Shown here piece by piece: positions 45,621 through 56,657 of a stretch of DNA of 64,000 nt (the stretch's first letter is position 1; the number at the start of each line of letters is the position of its first letter). Location of the stretch: the NCBI GenBank assembly GCA_034387635.1, contig JAOANU010000009.1:1-64000 (forward strand), written 5' to 3'. A program made the position numbers and the translations under genes. The notes beneath the pieces were generated by a model, which was not told where the DNA came from, ran no database searches, and worked only from the letters and a program-made list of their open reading frames with translations. Origin of the DNA: Rhodosporidiobolus odoratus (taxonomy: Eukaryota; Basidiomycota; Microbotryomycetes; Sporidiobolales; Sporidiobolaceae).

Positions 45621-46128
45621 TTAGGCGGTGCCGTACATGGTACCAGCTGCCCCATACTGAGGAGGCGGGGCTTGACCACGGTACGAGTCATCGATAGGGG
45701 CTGTTTCGGTGGAAAAACGGGTGATAGCAAAACAGAAAGGATTTGGGGTCAGCGCTGAGAACGGCTTGCGGAGATGAAAAGGAATGGCATGTACCCCACT
45801 CTGCGTTGCCCTTGTAAGCAATGTTACCCTGCCCGTACCTCTCCTCCGCCTGAGCGTTGCGCCAAATGAGGTAGAAGGCGTGAATGTGTCCAGGAATATA
45901 ACCGAGGAGCGTCAAGGCGATGTTGATGAACAGGTCGCAGCTGCAGCCGGTGAGGAAGGCGACCGAGGCGGGGGGGAAGATGATGGCGACGAGAGCGAGG
46001 ATGACTACGGGTTGGAACGGGGCAGAAAAGGCAGGAACGTTGAAGAAAAGATCAGCAGGGCAAAGGTTCCTAGATCGGAGTGTACGAAAGAGTGGGAATG
46101 GGAACTCACTGTCGGAAGAGCGAACCAT
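45621..46128 (-). CDS. PMP3/SNA-type small membrane proteolipid with C-terminal PY motif
   Basis: Three exons. MVRSSD, then the two-helix UPF0057 core: ILALVAIIFPPASVAFLTGCSCDLF and NIALTLLGYIPGHIHAFYLIW. A longer tail follows: NAQAEERYGQGNIAYKGNAEW, and across the last intron a segment with APPPQYGAAG, ending at 45621. PMP3 proper stops after the helices. The tail with PPQY (a PPxY motif bound by Rsp5-type ligases) is more like SNA3/SNA2 of yeast. Plasma or vacuolar membrane. The ATG at 46128 lies one base after an acceptor (TAACACGCTCTACAG), so the 5' UTR is spliced and the upstream in-frame ATG at 46158 is intronic. Confidence 0.88.
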
Positions 46129-46866
46129 GCTGTAGAGCGTGTTAGTGGGGCAAACCAAGCGAGAGAGAGGAGTCAGCGAACGGGTTCAAGGACAAAGAGG
46201 GCTTGCTCACGGAGATACACTGCTAGACTGGGCCACTGCTGCCTCTCCAAGCTCAAGTCGTACACCACTGAGCCCCGCGCGACCTGTTCACGTTGTTTCT
46301 ACCCTTGCGTCGCCTACCAAACCTCCCCACTTGACCAGCTGAATCGGGACGAGAGAGCCAGCGAAACGGCTCCGACTCTCAAGGCGTTGCAAGAAATTGG
46401 CCTACGTTGTAAGTGCGTGCAGAGGTCGAGTGTATATGAGAGAGGTGAAGCGCGGTAAAAGCCAAGGCAAGTCGTGAACGATGACGCAGCTCCGTCAATT
46501 GACCGATACAAAAAGTCAACTGTAAGTTAAACGTAATCTGATTATGTTTGCTGTGAAACCTGATCAGACGACGTTCTGCAAGCGATTCAATCGTTCTGCT
46601 TCTCGCAGAGAGTGCAGAGCTGAGGCATATGCACGCTGTAGCGGGGAGCAAGAGTTGCAAAAGAAGGCCGCACGAGGAAAAAATCGCAGGAATGAGGAGG
46701 AGAAGTAGGCGACGGCGCCTCAGGGCGAGTGCTGACACTCTGTATGATGCAATAAGAGCTGTAAGAATGGACCGAACAAGCCTGTGCCCTCAAAGGACGA
46801 GAGCCGTCACAACCTTCGCTTCCTCGTTTTTTCCTCTTCCTCCCCCACTTTCACCTTCGCCCAAAC
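46129..46866. other. Divergent upstream region of the PMP3-like gene and ULA1
   Basis: This holds the 5' UTR intron of the PMP3-like gene and both promoters. Nothing else is supported. Confidence 0.5.
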
Positions 46867-49696
46867 ATGTCAACCTCAACCAGTTCAACCCTGCCGAATC
46901 CTCTTCAAGACGCACTTCCAATCGACCAAGCCGCTACAGCCCGACCCGACGCTCACACTCAACGTTACGACCGTCAACTCCGACTTTGGGCTTCGTCAGG
47001 ACAGTCGGCCCTAGAGAAGGCTAGGGTACTGGTCGTGGGTGGGAATGCGACCGCTACGCAGACGCTGAAGAATCTGGTATTGCCTGGTGAGTAGGGTTCC
47101 AGCCAGAACACTTACGGGGCATAGGAGAGTTGGGTTCCTCAGCCAGCTGTGGAGAGCGGGAACGCCTCGCGCTGTAGGCTACTGCAGCGTATCCCGCTAC
47201 TGGAGGAATTCCATCAATTTCGGCGCATCGGCACGGCGAACTCGACCCACTGCGAACCTGTCAAGGATGGGTGGGGCTTCGCTCGAGAGCGTGCGGACGA
47301 TACGGGTGGCTACTACCTTCTTTCCAGCACCGATTGCGTGCGGGCAGCTAAGTGCACGGATCAAGGTCCCCTGGACCTTCGGCTATGCTGGGCGAGCCGA
47401 CCTTGCAGCTGCCGCTCGTCTTTTTCCGTTCCCTTTCTCCAGCTGTCCTACCTCACATCGTCGGCTACTGACTGACAAACCCGTTCCTTCCCCAGGTATC
47501 GGTCACTTCACCCTCACCTCCCCAGTGGCCTCGACTACCCCGTCCGACCTCGGCACCAATTTCTTCCTTTCCCACTCTTCACTCTCGAACCCCCTCGCCC
47601 CATTCGCCGTCTCTCACCTCCTCGAACTGAACACCGACGTCTCGGGCACCCCTCTCGTCTGCGCTCCCTCCGAGATCACCCAAGAACACGTCGCGGATCA
47701 CAGTCTGGTGCTGTTGGTGGATGTTACCCCGCCTGAAGAAGCGAGGAGGATTGCGGATCTGGCCTGGGAGAATAAGGTGCCGGTGCTCAAGGTGCACAGT
47801 GCGGGTTTCTTCGGGAGCGTGAGGGCGCAGGTGGAAGAAATGTGCAGTGAGTTGCATTTTCTTTGGCCCTTTTTACCTGCCTTATTCTTTTTGCTCGCCC
47901 CTTTTCGTTCTGGACTGCCTCGACATCGGGTCTGCGTCTCTTGTCGACTGTACTAATCCCTTTTCCCTGTACCTCCATTCACCTATGCAGTCGTCGAAAC
48001 CCACCCCGAATCGCTCGTCGACCTCCGCGTCCAGGCGCCCTTCCCCGCCCTCCTCGAATACGCCGCCTCTTTCGACTACGCCAAACTCGACAGCGAACAA
48101 CATAACCATATTCCGGCAGTGGTGATTTTGGTCAAGGCGCTGGAAGAGTGGAAGGATTCTGTAAGCTCACTTTTACCTCGACAAGCCAAGTTTGGTCTGG
48201 CTGACTCTCGATTCCTTCCTTGTCCCGCCTCTACGATCGACTGCTCCACTCATATCGTCCCGCTCGTGCAGCACAATGGCTCTCTCCCCTCCGGTACCCC
48301 CGAACGCAAGCAATTCACCGACCTCATCCTCTCTCAAAAGATTCAATCCGACGAAGAAAACTTTGACGAGGCCGTCACCCTCTACAGGCGTGCTGGAGTG
48401 GGTAGTCGACCGAATGTACCGAGGGAGGTGGAGGCGTTGTTTGAGGATGAGGCGTGTGAGGGGGTTTCGAAGGACGTATGCTTCTTCCCCGCCGCCTGTC
48501 TTTTCTCTTTTCGAGGTTTTCGATACTGATATCAGGATCTTGTGGGCGAGTGCAGTCGTCCAACTTCTGGCTCCTCCTGCATGCCGTCCGCACCTTTGTC
48601 CGATCCAACCCTTCCAACCCGAACCGTCTTCTGCCCCTCTCTGGTGCGTTGCCGGATATGAAAGCCTCCTCTTCCTCTTACGTCGCTCTCCAGAACCTGT
48701 ATAAGCAGAAAGCCAGGGAAGACCGGGATGAAATCGCTAGACTGGTTACAGAACTGGAGGATAGGTTAGGCTTGGGAACAATGCAAGGTGGAGGTGGAGA
48801 GGGCGGACGAGGGAGGATTGGGGAGGACGATATCGAGACTTTTGTCAAGCATGCGGCGTGGGTTAGGGTGGTGAGGGGGAGGAGGATTTCCGAGGAGGAG
48901 AGTGATGAGGGGTGCAGGTTGAAGGGGAAGATTGGTGCGTCACTTCTGTCCTTCTTGTTACCAATTATACTCCTCTCGTTCAGCTGTCAGGAGTGTGGCT
49001 GACATGACATGGGTGGAACGGGTCGCGTGTGACAATGTTACAGGCTCCCTTTTGTCCTCTGCTTCGTTCCAACAACCTCCCGACATCTCCCTCTACATCT
49101 ACACCGCCCTCCGAGCCGCCGACCGCTTCTACTCCTCCCACTCTCGTTACCCCGGCCAGTTGGACAACCAAGACCTGGAAGCCGATGCTTGTGAACTTGA
49201 GGAACTCGCGAAAGGCTTGTTGTTGGCTTGGAAAGGGGACGAGGATTGGAGTATGTTTGGAGTGGAGGAACGGGAGGTTTGGAGCAAGCTGGGGGAGGTG
49301 GTTAGGGAGATGTGAGTTGCTTTTCGTCTCGATTTTTTCTCCCTTTTTCCTGCGGATGCCCGTGAGCGCGCCGCCTCCGGTCCACACCCGAGTGTCTCCT
49401 TGGCGCCCCTCGTGTTCTCCCCATGTGCCTATGCTTGGTCTTCGCCTGCTTGCCCCTACTGACCTTTCCTCCTCGTTCCTCAACTCGCCTACAGCGTCCG
49501 CGCCCCACCTACCACGACCCTCCCCCAAACCTCGGCCCTACTCGGTGGTCTAGTCGCTCAAGAAGCGATCAAGCTCGTAACGAAACAATACATCCCCCTT
49601 GGCCTTGCAATGGGGGGAACGAAGGGCGAGAGGGTGGGAGGGGAGACGGTGGTTTGGGATGGGGTGAGGAGTGGGACGGGGGTGGTAGATGCTTGA
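46867..49696 (+). CDS. ULA1: NEDD8-activating enzyme E1 regulatory subunit (APPBP1/ULA1)
   Basis: This is the partner of UBA3 in activating NEDD8/Rub1 for cullin modification. Spliced order: [45 protein letters not shown] (E1 N-terminal fold, nucleotide loop replaced by GGNATA as in the regulatory subunit), [155 protein letters not shown]. It ends with [30 protein letters not shown] and a short tail to TGA 49696. The first intron (47087-47495, 409 nt) is unusually long for this genome. About seven exons. Confidence 0.92.
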
Positions 49697-50111
49697 AGAG
49701 TTGAACGAGGCTTGAGGTCAGGGGAGGGGACGGGAGGGGCGAGGTGTTCATGCGATGAAAAGGCGGCAGAAGCCACTCCAATCTGGTGATCAACTGGCTT
49801 CCTTTACACTTCTCGGGTCGGGGTCTAGCCTCCTCGTCCTCGGCTTGCTTGTCGGTCTTTGCGCGCGGGACTGAGAGGGCGCGCGTGCTGTGCTAGGAAG
49901 CACGTACTGTACCGTAGGTGATGAGTAAGGGTTTGTCACCGCCCCCACCTCCGCGAGAGACGGCTACCCGTGAGATTCCTCGCCCCATCTTGGTGTCAAA
50001 GCACGTTCTAAGCCAAATCTCGCTTGATCCAGGTCGTCTACTGTACATCTACTGCATTCTCTTCAGTCTCCTTATCGCTCTGGATCTCCCTACTGTCGTG
50101 TCAAGTGCAAG
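49697..50111. other. Intergenic region upstream of the cystathionine lyase gene
   Basis: This holds the ULA1 3' flank and the promoter of the next gene. I see no further feature. Confidence 0.5.
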
Positions 50112-51963
50112 ATGACTGTTCTCCCCACTTTCTCCTCTTCCTCCTCCCCCGCTGTCACAGCCACATCCCACTCGAATTCGAACGGAGTCAACGGAATCAA
50201 TGGCACTCTCAAACCTCACTCCAAGCACTCGTTCACCACTCGGTCCATCCATGTCGGCAGTGAACCTCAGTTCTCCTCCTCTTCCGGTGTCTCAACCCCG
50301 CTAGATCTCTCTACCACCTACGCTCAATCCTCTGTCGGAATCCACAAAGGATTCGAATACTCTCGCTCGAGTAACCCAACCAGGTTGGCCCTCGAGAGGT
50401 TGATCGCCAGTTTAGAGGGAGCCGATCAAGGGTTGAAGCGAGAGTTGGGAGACGGAGCGGACGAGTGGGTCAGGGAGAATGGACCCGCCGCATTGGCCTT
50501 CGCCAGTGGAAGCGCCGCGACTGCGACGGTCGTGCAGGCGTTAGTGGGCAACAAGGGTCACATTGTTTCCGTCGGTTCGTCCACGGTCTCCTTTTCTTCC
50601 CGCCCACTGCCTGGATCTCCACACCCCTCTCGCTCTCTGTGCTTACGAGCCCTATGAAATGCAGGCGATGTTTATGGCGGTACCTCGCGCTACATGCTCA
50701 AAGTTGCTGGACCGCTGCAAGAAGCCGAGACGACCTTTGTCGACTTGAGCTACCGTGCCGTCGACGGAGAGGTCGAATCCGACTCGGGATCTGAACACAG
50801 CAAGAAGGAGAGACAGGACCAAGCTATTCTGCAAAGGTTGGAAGAGGCTGTCAGGCCCGAGACAAAGGTGAGCTGCCCTTGGCTTTTATTTCTTTTCTCC
50901 TTTTCCCCGCCCTGCCGTTGTGAGTGCTGACCCACCTCATCCCCTTCCAAGGTGATCTGGATCGAAACCCCGACGAACCCCATGCTCAACCTGATCCCCA
51001 TTCGTCTGATCTCGACCTTCGCAGTCTCCCTTTCCATCCCTCTCGTAGTCGACAACACCTTTGCCTCGCCTTACCTCCAGCTGCCCCTCTCCCTCGGAGC
51101 CTCGGTCGTCCTCGGTTCCTCTACGAAATATCTCAGCGGTCACTCTGACGTGATCGGCGGCTACGTGGCCTCTTCCTCCCCTACAATCCTCTCGAAACTC
51201 CGCTTCCTGCAGAACGCCCACGGGGCGGTTCCTTCGCCTTTCGACGCCTACCTCCTCATCCGCTCTCTCAAGACGCTCTCCCTCCGAGTCCGCCAACACT
51301 CTCTCAACGGGCTCGCAATCGCGACGTACCTCGATAGAGAAGCCACTCGAGCTGGACTGGTCAGGGACGTTCGGTACCCCGGGCTTCGTCGCTCTCGCGA
51401 AACCCCAGCCCAGAGTCGAGAGCGAGAACTCGCTTGGGAACAGATCACGCCTGATTTTCGTCGGTGGATCGAGAAACAAGGCTACAGCAAAGAGAGCGAA
51501 GGAGGGTTCCCTTGCGGAGGGATGGTCACGTTCCATATTCGTTCCGAGTTTGAAGGGAGTCAGGACAGGAGTGAAACGGCAGAGAAGTTCTTGGAGGGGT
51601 TGAAGGTGTTTACCTTGGCCGAGAGTTTGGGAGGGGTTGAGAGTTTGGCAGAGTTGCCCGTCAAGATGACTCAGTGCGTCTTTTCTCTCTCTTTCGCCCC
51701 TCGCCCCAACCTTTCCCAGCCGCCTCCGCGATGTCCCGCAACGCACCCATACTTAACTAACCCTTCTGTTTCTTTCTCTGCCATTTTTCCCTCTGCCTCC
51801 ACCCATCATTTCCGTTACTTCCAGCGGCGGAGTCTCTCCCGCCCACCGCGCCACTCTCGGTATCGACGGCGAACTGATTCGTCTCTCGGCGGGGGTGGAG
51901 GATGTCGAAGATTTGGTTGAAGATGTGAGGAGGGCTTTGGAGGTGGCTGTTCAGGTGGCTTAG
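50112..51963 (+). CDS. CYS3: Cystathionine gamma-lyase (PLP-dependent transsulfuration enzyme)
   Basis: This enzyme cleaves cystathionine to cysteine. Four exons. Ser/Asn-rich N-terminal extension of about 40 residues, then TTRSIHVGSEP, STPLDLSTTYAQ, FEYSRSSNPTRLALERLIASLEG, ALAFASGSAATATV, GDVYGGTSRYM, VIWIETPTNPMLNL, VVDNTFASPYLQLPLSLGA, the PLP Lys in GSSTKYLSGHSDVIGG, NAHGAVPSPFDAYLLIRSLKTL, SLGGVESLAELP, and GIDGELIRLSAGVED. It ends at TAG 51961-51963. An inserted acidic stretch (DGEVESDSGSEHSKKERQD) and one of about 50 residues before the GGMVTF strand make it longer than yeast CYS3. A related Cys/Met enzyme (cystathionine gamma-synthase or beta-lyase) is possible, but the SVEDVEDL-type ending fits the gamma-lyase. 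Confidence 0.88.
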
Positions 51964-53768
51964 GGGTGAGCGGTTAGCGGTGAGAGGGGCAGGTTTGTGT
52001 TGGGGCTTAGGTGGACGCCCGAAAGTGCGCGACGCCTTGAAGCGTGTTTTTCCTCTTCCTCTGTTCAGTCGTTTTCCAAGCTTTCACATCCGCGTGACTA
52101 GTTCTGCTCCCACATTTCGAAACTTGCACGTTCTGGTTGCGCGCCTGGTTGCGCGCAGAGTCTCGCTTTGTTCGTTCGCAACTCTCACTTGGCAGAGCAG
52201 TCTGGTCAACGTTTCGATTCTGTACTCATGCGAGGCCTCGAGGGGAGCCCGCACGGCAGCCTTCGCGTAGAAGTCCACTCGATGAGACTCTCCCATCATC
52301 GCGAGGCTGCCCCTCAACGAGCTGACGAGAGAAGGCAGAGGAGAAACGTCGGAGGCTTGCAAGACTAGAAAGGCACCTATGAACCGATAACGCACCTCAG
52401 CCCAGCTAGCGAACGGCACGCAATGTAACCTGTGACACACGAGACACGGGAGGTCAGTCACGTTGCTAATCGCGTCACATTCACAAACGGAGGAGAGGCG
52501 AGAGTAGAGTGTTGGGGAGGGGTGGGGGTTCAGCGATCTTGGTGGATAAATGGTTGTTCTCATAGGGGAAGATAGTCCCTCTGAAGTAGCAAATATATAC
52601 AAGAATTGAAATCATCATGTATGACGGATGGAAGGGGGAGGGGAAAGTGAACAGGGGAGAAAAAGGAGGAATAGGCTCACCTTGAGGAATGCAGAGCGGA
52701 CACGGTGCACAGGCTGCTGAGGGTGAAAGAGGCAGGCTTGAGGAGCAGAGCGAGTCGTGGTCGTTCAGAACAAAGCTCAGCAGTCGGGTAGACGCAATGG
52801 AGGTCGGAAGAAGAACCGGCCCAAGCTCGGAACCAAGAACCAAAGAGGGAAGAAATAAGGGAGTCCGACTCGAAAGATGGTATAGTTGATGCCACATCGA
52901 GAGTCCACCGACTAAGGTAGGACCTCTGATGGCCAAAACTAAGGGTTGGGTTATCATCATCCTTATTTCTGCTTCTCTCGGGTTCTTTGATTCTTCTTCG
53001 TTCCGGGCTTTAATAGGGTGATGTAAGGGAAGTGACGGGTGTGTGAGTGGGTATGGAGTAAGGGACGGGCAGGCGTCGCCAGCGTGAAGGATTGTCGATC
53101 TTGGTGACGAGAGAAGCGGAAGCAGTAGCAGCAGCAGGTGAGCCAAAACAGACGCGCTAAGGGGCTGCGCGGAACGAGTCTGCATAGGGCAACACTGGGG
53201 TCAGCTGAAAGCGAGGGAGGGAAGGAGAGGGAAGGACATGGGCTATGAGACGAGGGAGCGGGAACGCACCGAGACGATACAGGTGGATAGACGGACTCCA
53301 GCATGAGAGTCACAGTCCTTGTTCAGATCTACCGAGAGAGCTTTGGCGAGTCGAGACGAGTTTTGGCGAAAAAGTCGTTCAGGCGAGGTCGGCTTGGCGT
53401 GCGCGCGGGTTCGTGGAGGCCAAGGTCGCTAAAGGGGGGCTTGGGAATAGCAGACAGTCATGCTCGGCGGTTAGAGGCTCGTCGTTAGATGTTGCAAGTG
53501 GTGGCAAGGAAAAGAAAGAAGCGAAATCAAAATTGACCGTGGTATGTACTGTAGTCAATCTCCCACAGCTTGCAACTCACTCTGACGGCTCGTTCAAGTC
53601 ATTCCACCCCATCAGAACTACGCTAGCTACCTAGCTACGACCTACGCCGACCGTGAGTCGTCCTCGCTTCTTTTCCGACGACCTTGAACCCTCGTCGCTT
53701 TCTTCCCTTTCCAACCCTCGACAACACCGCGATAAGCGCCGCATACTTGTCTGACCGTCACTCCAAAC

Positions 53769-54263
53769 ATGTCGGTTGCTCCTCTGCCTGCCCGTTTGCC
53801 CACAGCTTCCCTCAGCAAGCGTCACCACTTCCTTCTCTCATCACCCCCACCCTCACATCTCATGTCAGCCCTCTGGTCCAGTCGCGACTTGTTTTCAGTT
53901 GCCTCGTGGATCGAAGTTTGGCCTCTAGCGCTCGATCGGTCACTTTGTATCGGGGTCGAACCCTCGGAAGATTGTGGGAGCAAAGCGACACAGTCGCATA
54001 GTGCGATCTGGACACTCGCGGGCGGCGACTTGAGGCGCGGCTCAACGTCTCTGCACGATAGGGCCTACTTCGCTTTGGATGACTGTGTCAAGGCAAACCT
54101 GGAGCAAGCGAAGCAGCATCAGCACTCGCCTCTGAATGCCTTTTTCCTTCGCCGCCGTCTTATCACGAGACAGCCAGCGTATGCTTGGTTACTTGCTTCG
54201 CCTCAACGAACGGCGCTCGCAGCAGCAGAAGGCTCTTGCGTGCGTGCAGGAGACCCACCTTAA
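53769..54263 (+). CDS. Possible hypothetical protein, 164 aa
   Basis: The frame starts in a good context (CCAAACATGTCG) after a pyrimidine-rich leader. It encodes a basic, helical protein (for example LDDCVKANLEQAKQHQ, then NAFFLRRRLITRQPAYAWLL). There is no family I recognise and no signal peptide. The coding potential is moderate. It may continue through an intron past 54240 (acceptor GGCTGCAG near 54410). Chance is a real alternative. Confidence 0.3.
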   Translation: MSVAPLPARLPTASLSKRHHFLLSSPPPSHLMSALWSSRDLFSVASWIEVWPLALDRSLCIGVEPSEDCGSKATQSHSAIWTLAGGDLRRGSTSLHDRAYFALDDCVKANLEQAKQHQHSPLNAFFLRRRLITRQPAYAWLLASPQRTALAAAEGSCVRAGDPP

Positions 54264-55004
54264 TCCTTGCTCTTCCCATCTTCTCCAGGCGCTTCAGCCT
54301 TTGATCCCTCCCTCCTCCGCCGGGTGTACGTGCCGGCCGCCGCGCTGTCCACAACTTGGCGCGCTCAGCGGACCTGCACCGCCAGCTTGGGCGTCGACTG
54401 TAAGGCTGCAGAGATAAACACGCTGACTCCGCCGTACCAGCCTCATTCCTCCGCCGAGAACCGCCTCGCGCTATCCCAGCCTCCATTTAGCTCCGGCACC
54501 GCGGCCATCTCCGGATGGGCCTAACCACTCAAAGCACGCCAGACCCACGCAAAAATCAGTCAGAAAAGACGAGTCGGGAGGACCACGGAGGACAAGGATA
54601 CCCTTTCGCACCGACCCCAGGTCGGCTTCAATCCTACGCTCGGGGAAAACAGGAAAGGAGACGGTGCGCTGCAGCCTCCTCTACAGCATCCAGCTCAGGG
54701 CAGCAGCGGCTACGAGCCAGGCTTACGGTAGATTTCGTTATCAGTCGATCGAGCCACCCACGTTGATCCGAGCCGGTATCGCTGCTTTTCCGGCCATTAA
54801 GCACCTCCACGGACTTCCCTCGGCACTTTCGGCTTGATCCGCTTTCGTTTCTCGACACCGCACTTCACAGCCCTCCTCACCGATAGCGTTTCCAATTCGC
54901 GCATCTCCCGGTCGACAAGGCTTGCTTCCGCATTCTTCACTCACTTCCACCTCCTTCGCTCACCTCACACACACCCGTTCTCACTCTCATCTCTCTCCTC
55001 ACAT

Positions 55005-55020
55005 CCCCCCCCCCCCCCCC
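55005..55020 (+). repeat. Poly-C run upstream of the Gly/Ser-rich gene
   Basis: There are 16 C in a row, followed by TCCC and a CA-rich leader (ACACACACACG) that ends 27 nt before the ATG at 55048. Confidence 0.9.
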
Positions 55021-55047
55021 TCCCATACACACACACGCACAAACACG

Positions 55048-56177
55048 ATGGGTGCGTCTCCTCTTCCCTCCCCTCTCAGCTTTCCCCACTCTTCCGCTGA
55101 CTTCTCGATCGTTGTCCCTTTTCCCCTCGCTCCTACACTCAGCCTACGGTTCCTACTCCAACTCTGCCTCCGCCTACGGTCGCTCCGGCGCCGGTGCGGG
55201 AATGGGCTCGTCATCTGCGGCCTATGGTCAAGGGTCGGGCGCGAGTAGTTACCGCCGCTCGAGCGGTATGGGGGGCGCTGGTGCTGGTATGGGTGGTACG
55301 TTCTTGTTTTCACACAAAGACGACGAGCGTGGAGTCGTACGTACGGATGCAGGACGATGGCAGCTGACTTTCTCTTGTCTATCTTTCTCTCTCCTCTTTC
55401 CCCCACTTCTCTCCTCACCTCCCTTGTCTCAACCTGCCCTCTCCTTCCCTCTCGCTCGCATCAGCCTACGGCGCCGACTCCGACTCCGACTCCTCCGACG
55501 AGGAAGGCGTTGCCGGCGGTGCAGGGGATTCCTCCCGCTACGGCAGTGCCGCTGCGACCGACGGATCCGGCACGGCAGTAACCGCCGCAGCCACGCGCTC
55601 TGCTAGTGGCATGACCGCCGCCGCCGAAACCGCTGCCGCCGCCCACGCCGCGGGCACTCACAGCTTTTACGACAGCATGCTGAAGTTCCAGCAAAGGCTG
55701 CATGACAGCGGTGCGACTCAAGACCTCGTCGACAAGTTCAAGAAACTTACGGCCAAGTCGGCGAATCTTGCTCGCAGCTCGGCCGGCGTCCATAGCTCCA
55801 CCATAACCGCGGCCAACTCGACGGATGCGGCTCACGAAACGGCCACTGCCGCGGCGGCATCGGGATCGGGATCAGGACCGACGAGCGCGATGCACGCTCT
55901 TTCCGGTCACGGCATGTCGTCCTCGGCCGCTCAAGCCAGTCGTTCCGCCGCGGGCATGGGCTACGGTGCCGGTTCGTCGGCGGCGTACGGTCGCTCAGCT
56001 GCCCGCGGCATGGGCTCGTACGGCGCGGGTGCCGGATCTTACGGTGCTGGAGCTGGAGCTGGATCGTACGGCCGCTCTGCGGGCATGGGTTCGTCCTCGA
56101 GGGGCGCGAGTAGGAGCGCTTCTTCCTCTGCTAGCCGTGGCGCTGGTGGTGCCGGCTACTCGGGTGGTGGCTACTAA
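55048..56177 (+). CDS. Gly/Ser/Ala/Tyr-rich low-complexity protein
   Basis: Exon 1 is only ATG plus one base (55048-55051). Exon 2 (from about 55142) reads AYGSYSNSASAYGRSGAG, exon 3 (from about 55467) AYGADSDSDSSDEEG. The body holds many Gly/Ser/Ala/Tyr repeats of the type AYGRSA and GSYGAGAG. One ordered island is in the middle: HSFYDSMLKFQQRLHDSG, then QDLVDKFKKLTAKSANL, a likely amphipathic helix pair. It ends SGGGY at TAA 56175-56177. The composition is like that of stress-granule or prion-like proteins and of fungal late-embryogenesis-like proteins. No function can be assigned. Confidence 0.75.
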
Positions 56178-56657
56178 GCTCCCTCCGGTTTCCCTCCTCC
56201 CCTCGTCCGTTCTCTTCGTTCTCTTCGTTCTGTAGTCCCTCTATCCCTTGTCCATACCGAGTCTCTGTCCTTCCCTCTCTCTCCCTCTCTCAGACTCTTT
56301 GGCACTTGTGCTTCCATTCATGCCCCCGATTCTTTCGTCATATATCAGCTGTACCACTTTTACCCTTATGCCTCCCCGTCTTTCCTGTGCGCAATCCCAA
56401 GATGGACTTACTCGCAATCATCTCTTCTCGCTGTCCGTGCCGTCTCTTGCTCCTTCCCTGTTTGTCGGATAGCTGGCCTGTCGAAACAGCCAAGTTGAGA
56501 ATGCTGTTGGTCTCCCTTTGCCCTATAACGTGCCTTGGACGTTGAAAGCACCTGACTACTCTATGAGCCACAAAGACACCAGACCACGTGACCACTGGCA
56601 ATACAACCTTGACACTATGTACTGGCACTCATTTTCAGCTCGCCCCAATCTTCCCCC

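Larger units (their letters stand above)
51964..55047. other. Gene-poor 3.1 kb region
   Basis: On the minus strand at 52400-53310 there are intron-like and exon-like pieces with good splice sites (an acceptor-like CATCAGAG before 52920 and donor GTGAGCCTATTC near 52678). No frame across them gives a recognisable protein. One plus-strand frame at 53769-54263 is listed separately. No tRNA or repeat beyond simple pyrimidine runs is seen. Confidence 0.4.

Noticed and set aside
46867..47094. Short E1-like frame as a possible separate UBA4 or UBA3 piece
   Set aside because: It continues by splicing into the complete ULA1 gene.
52481..53185. Minus-strand frame as a membrane protein gene
   Set aside because: Three frames over the same exon-like piece are equally plausible and none resembles a known family; support is too weak to call.
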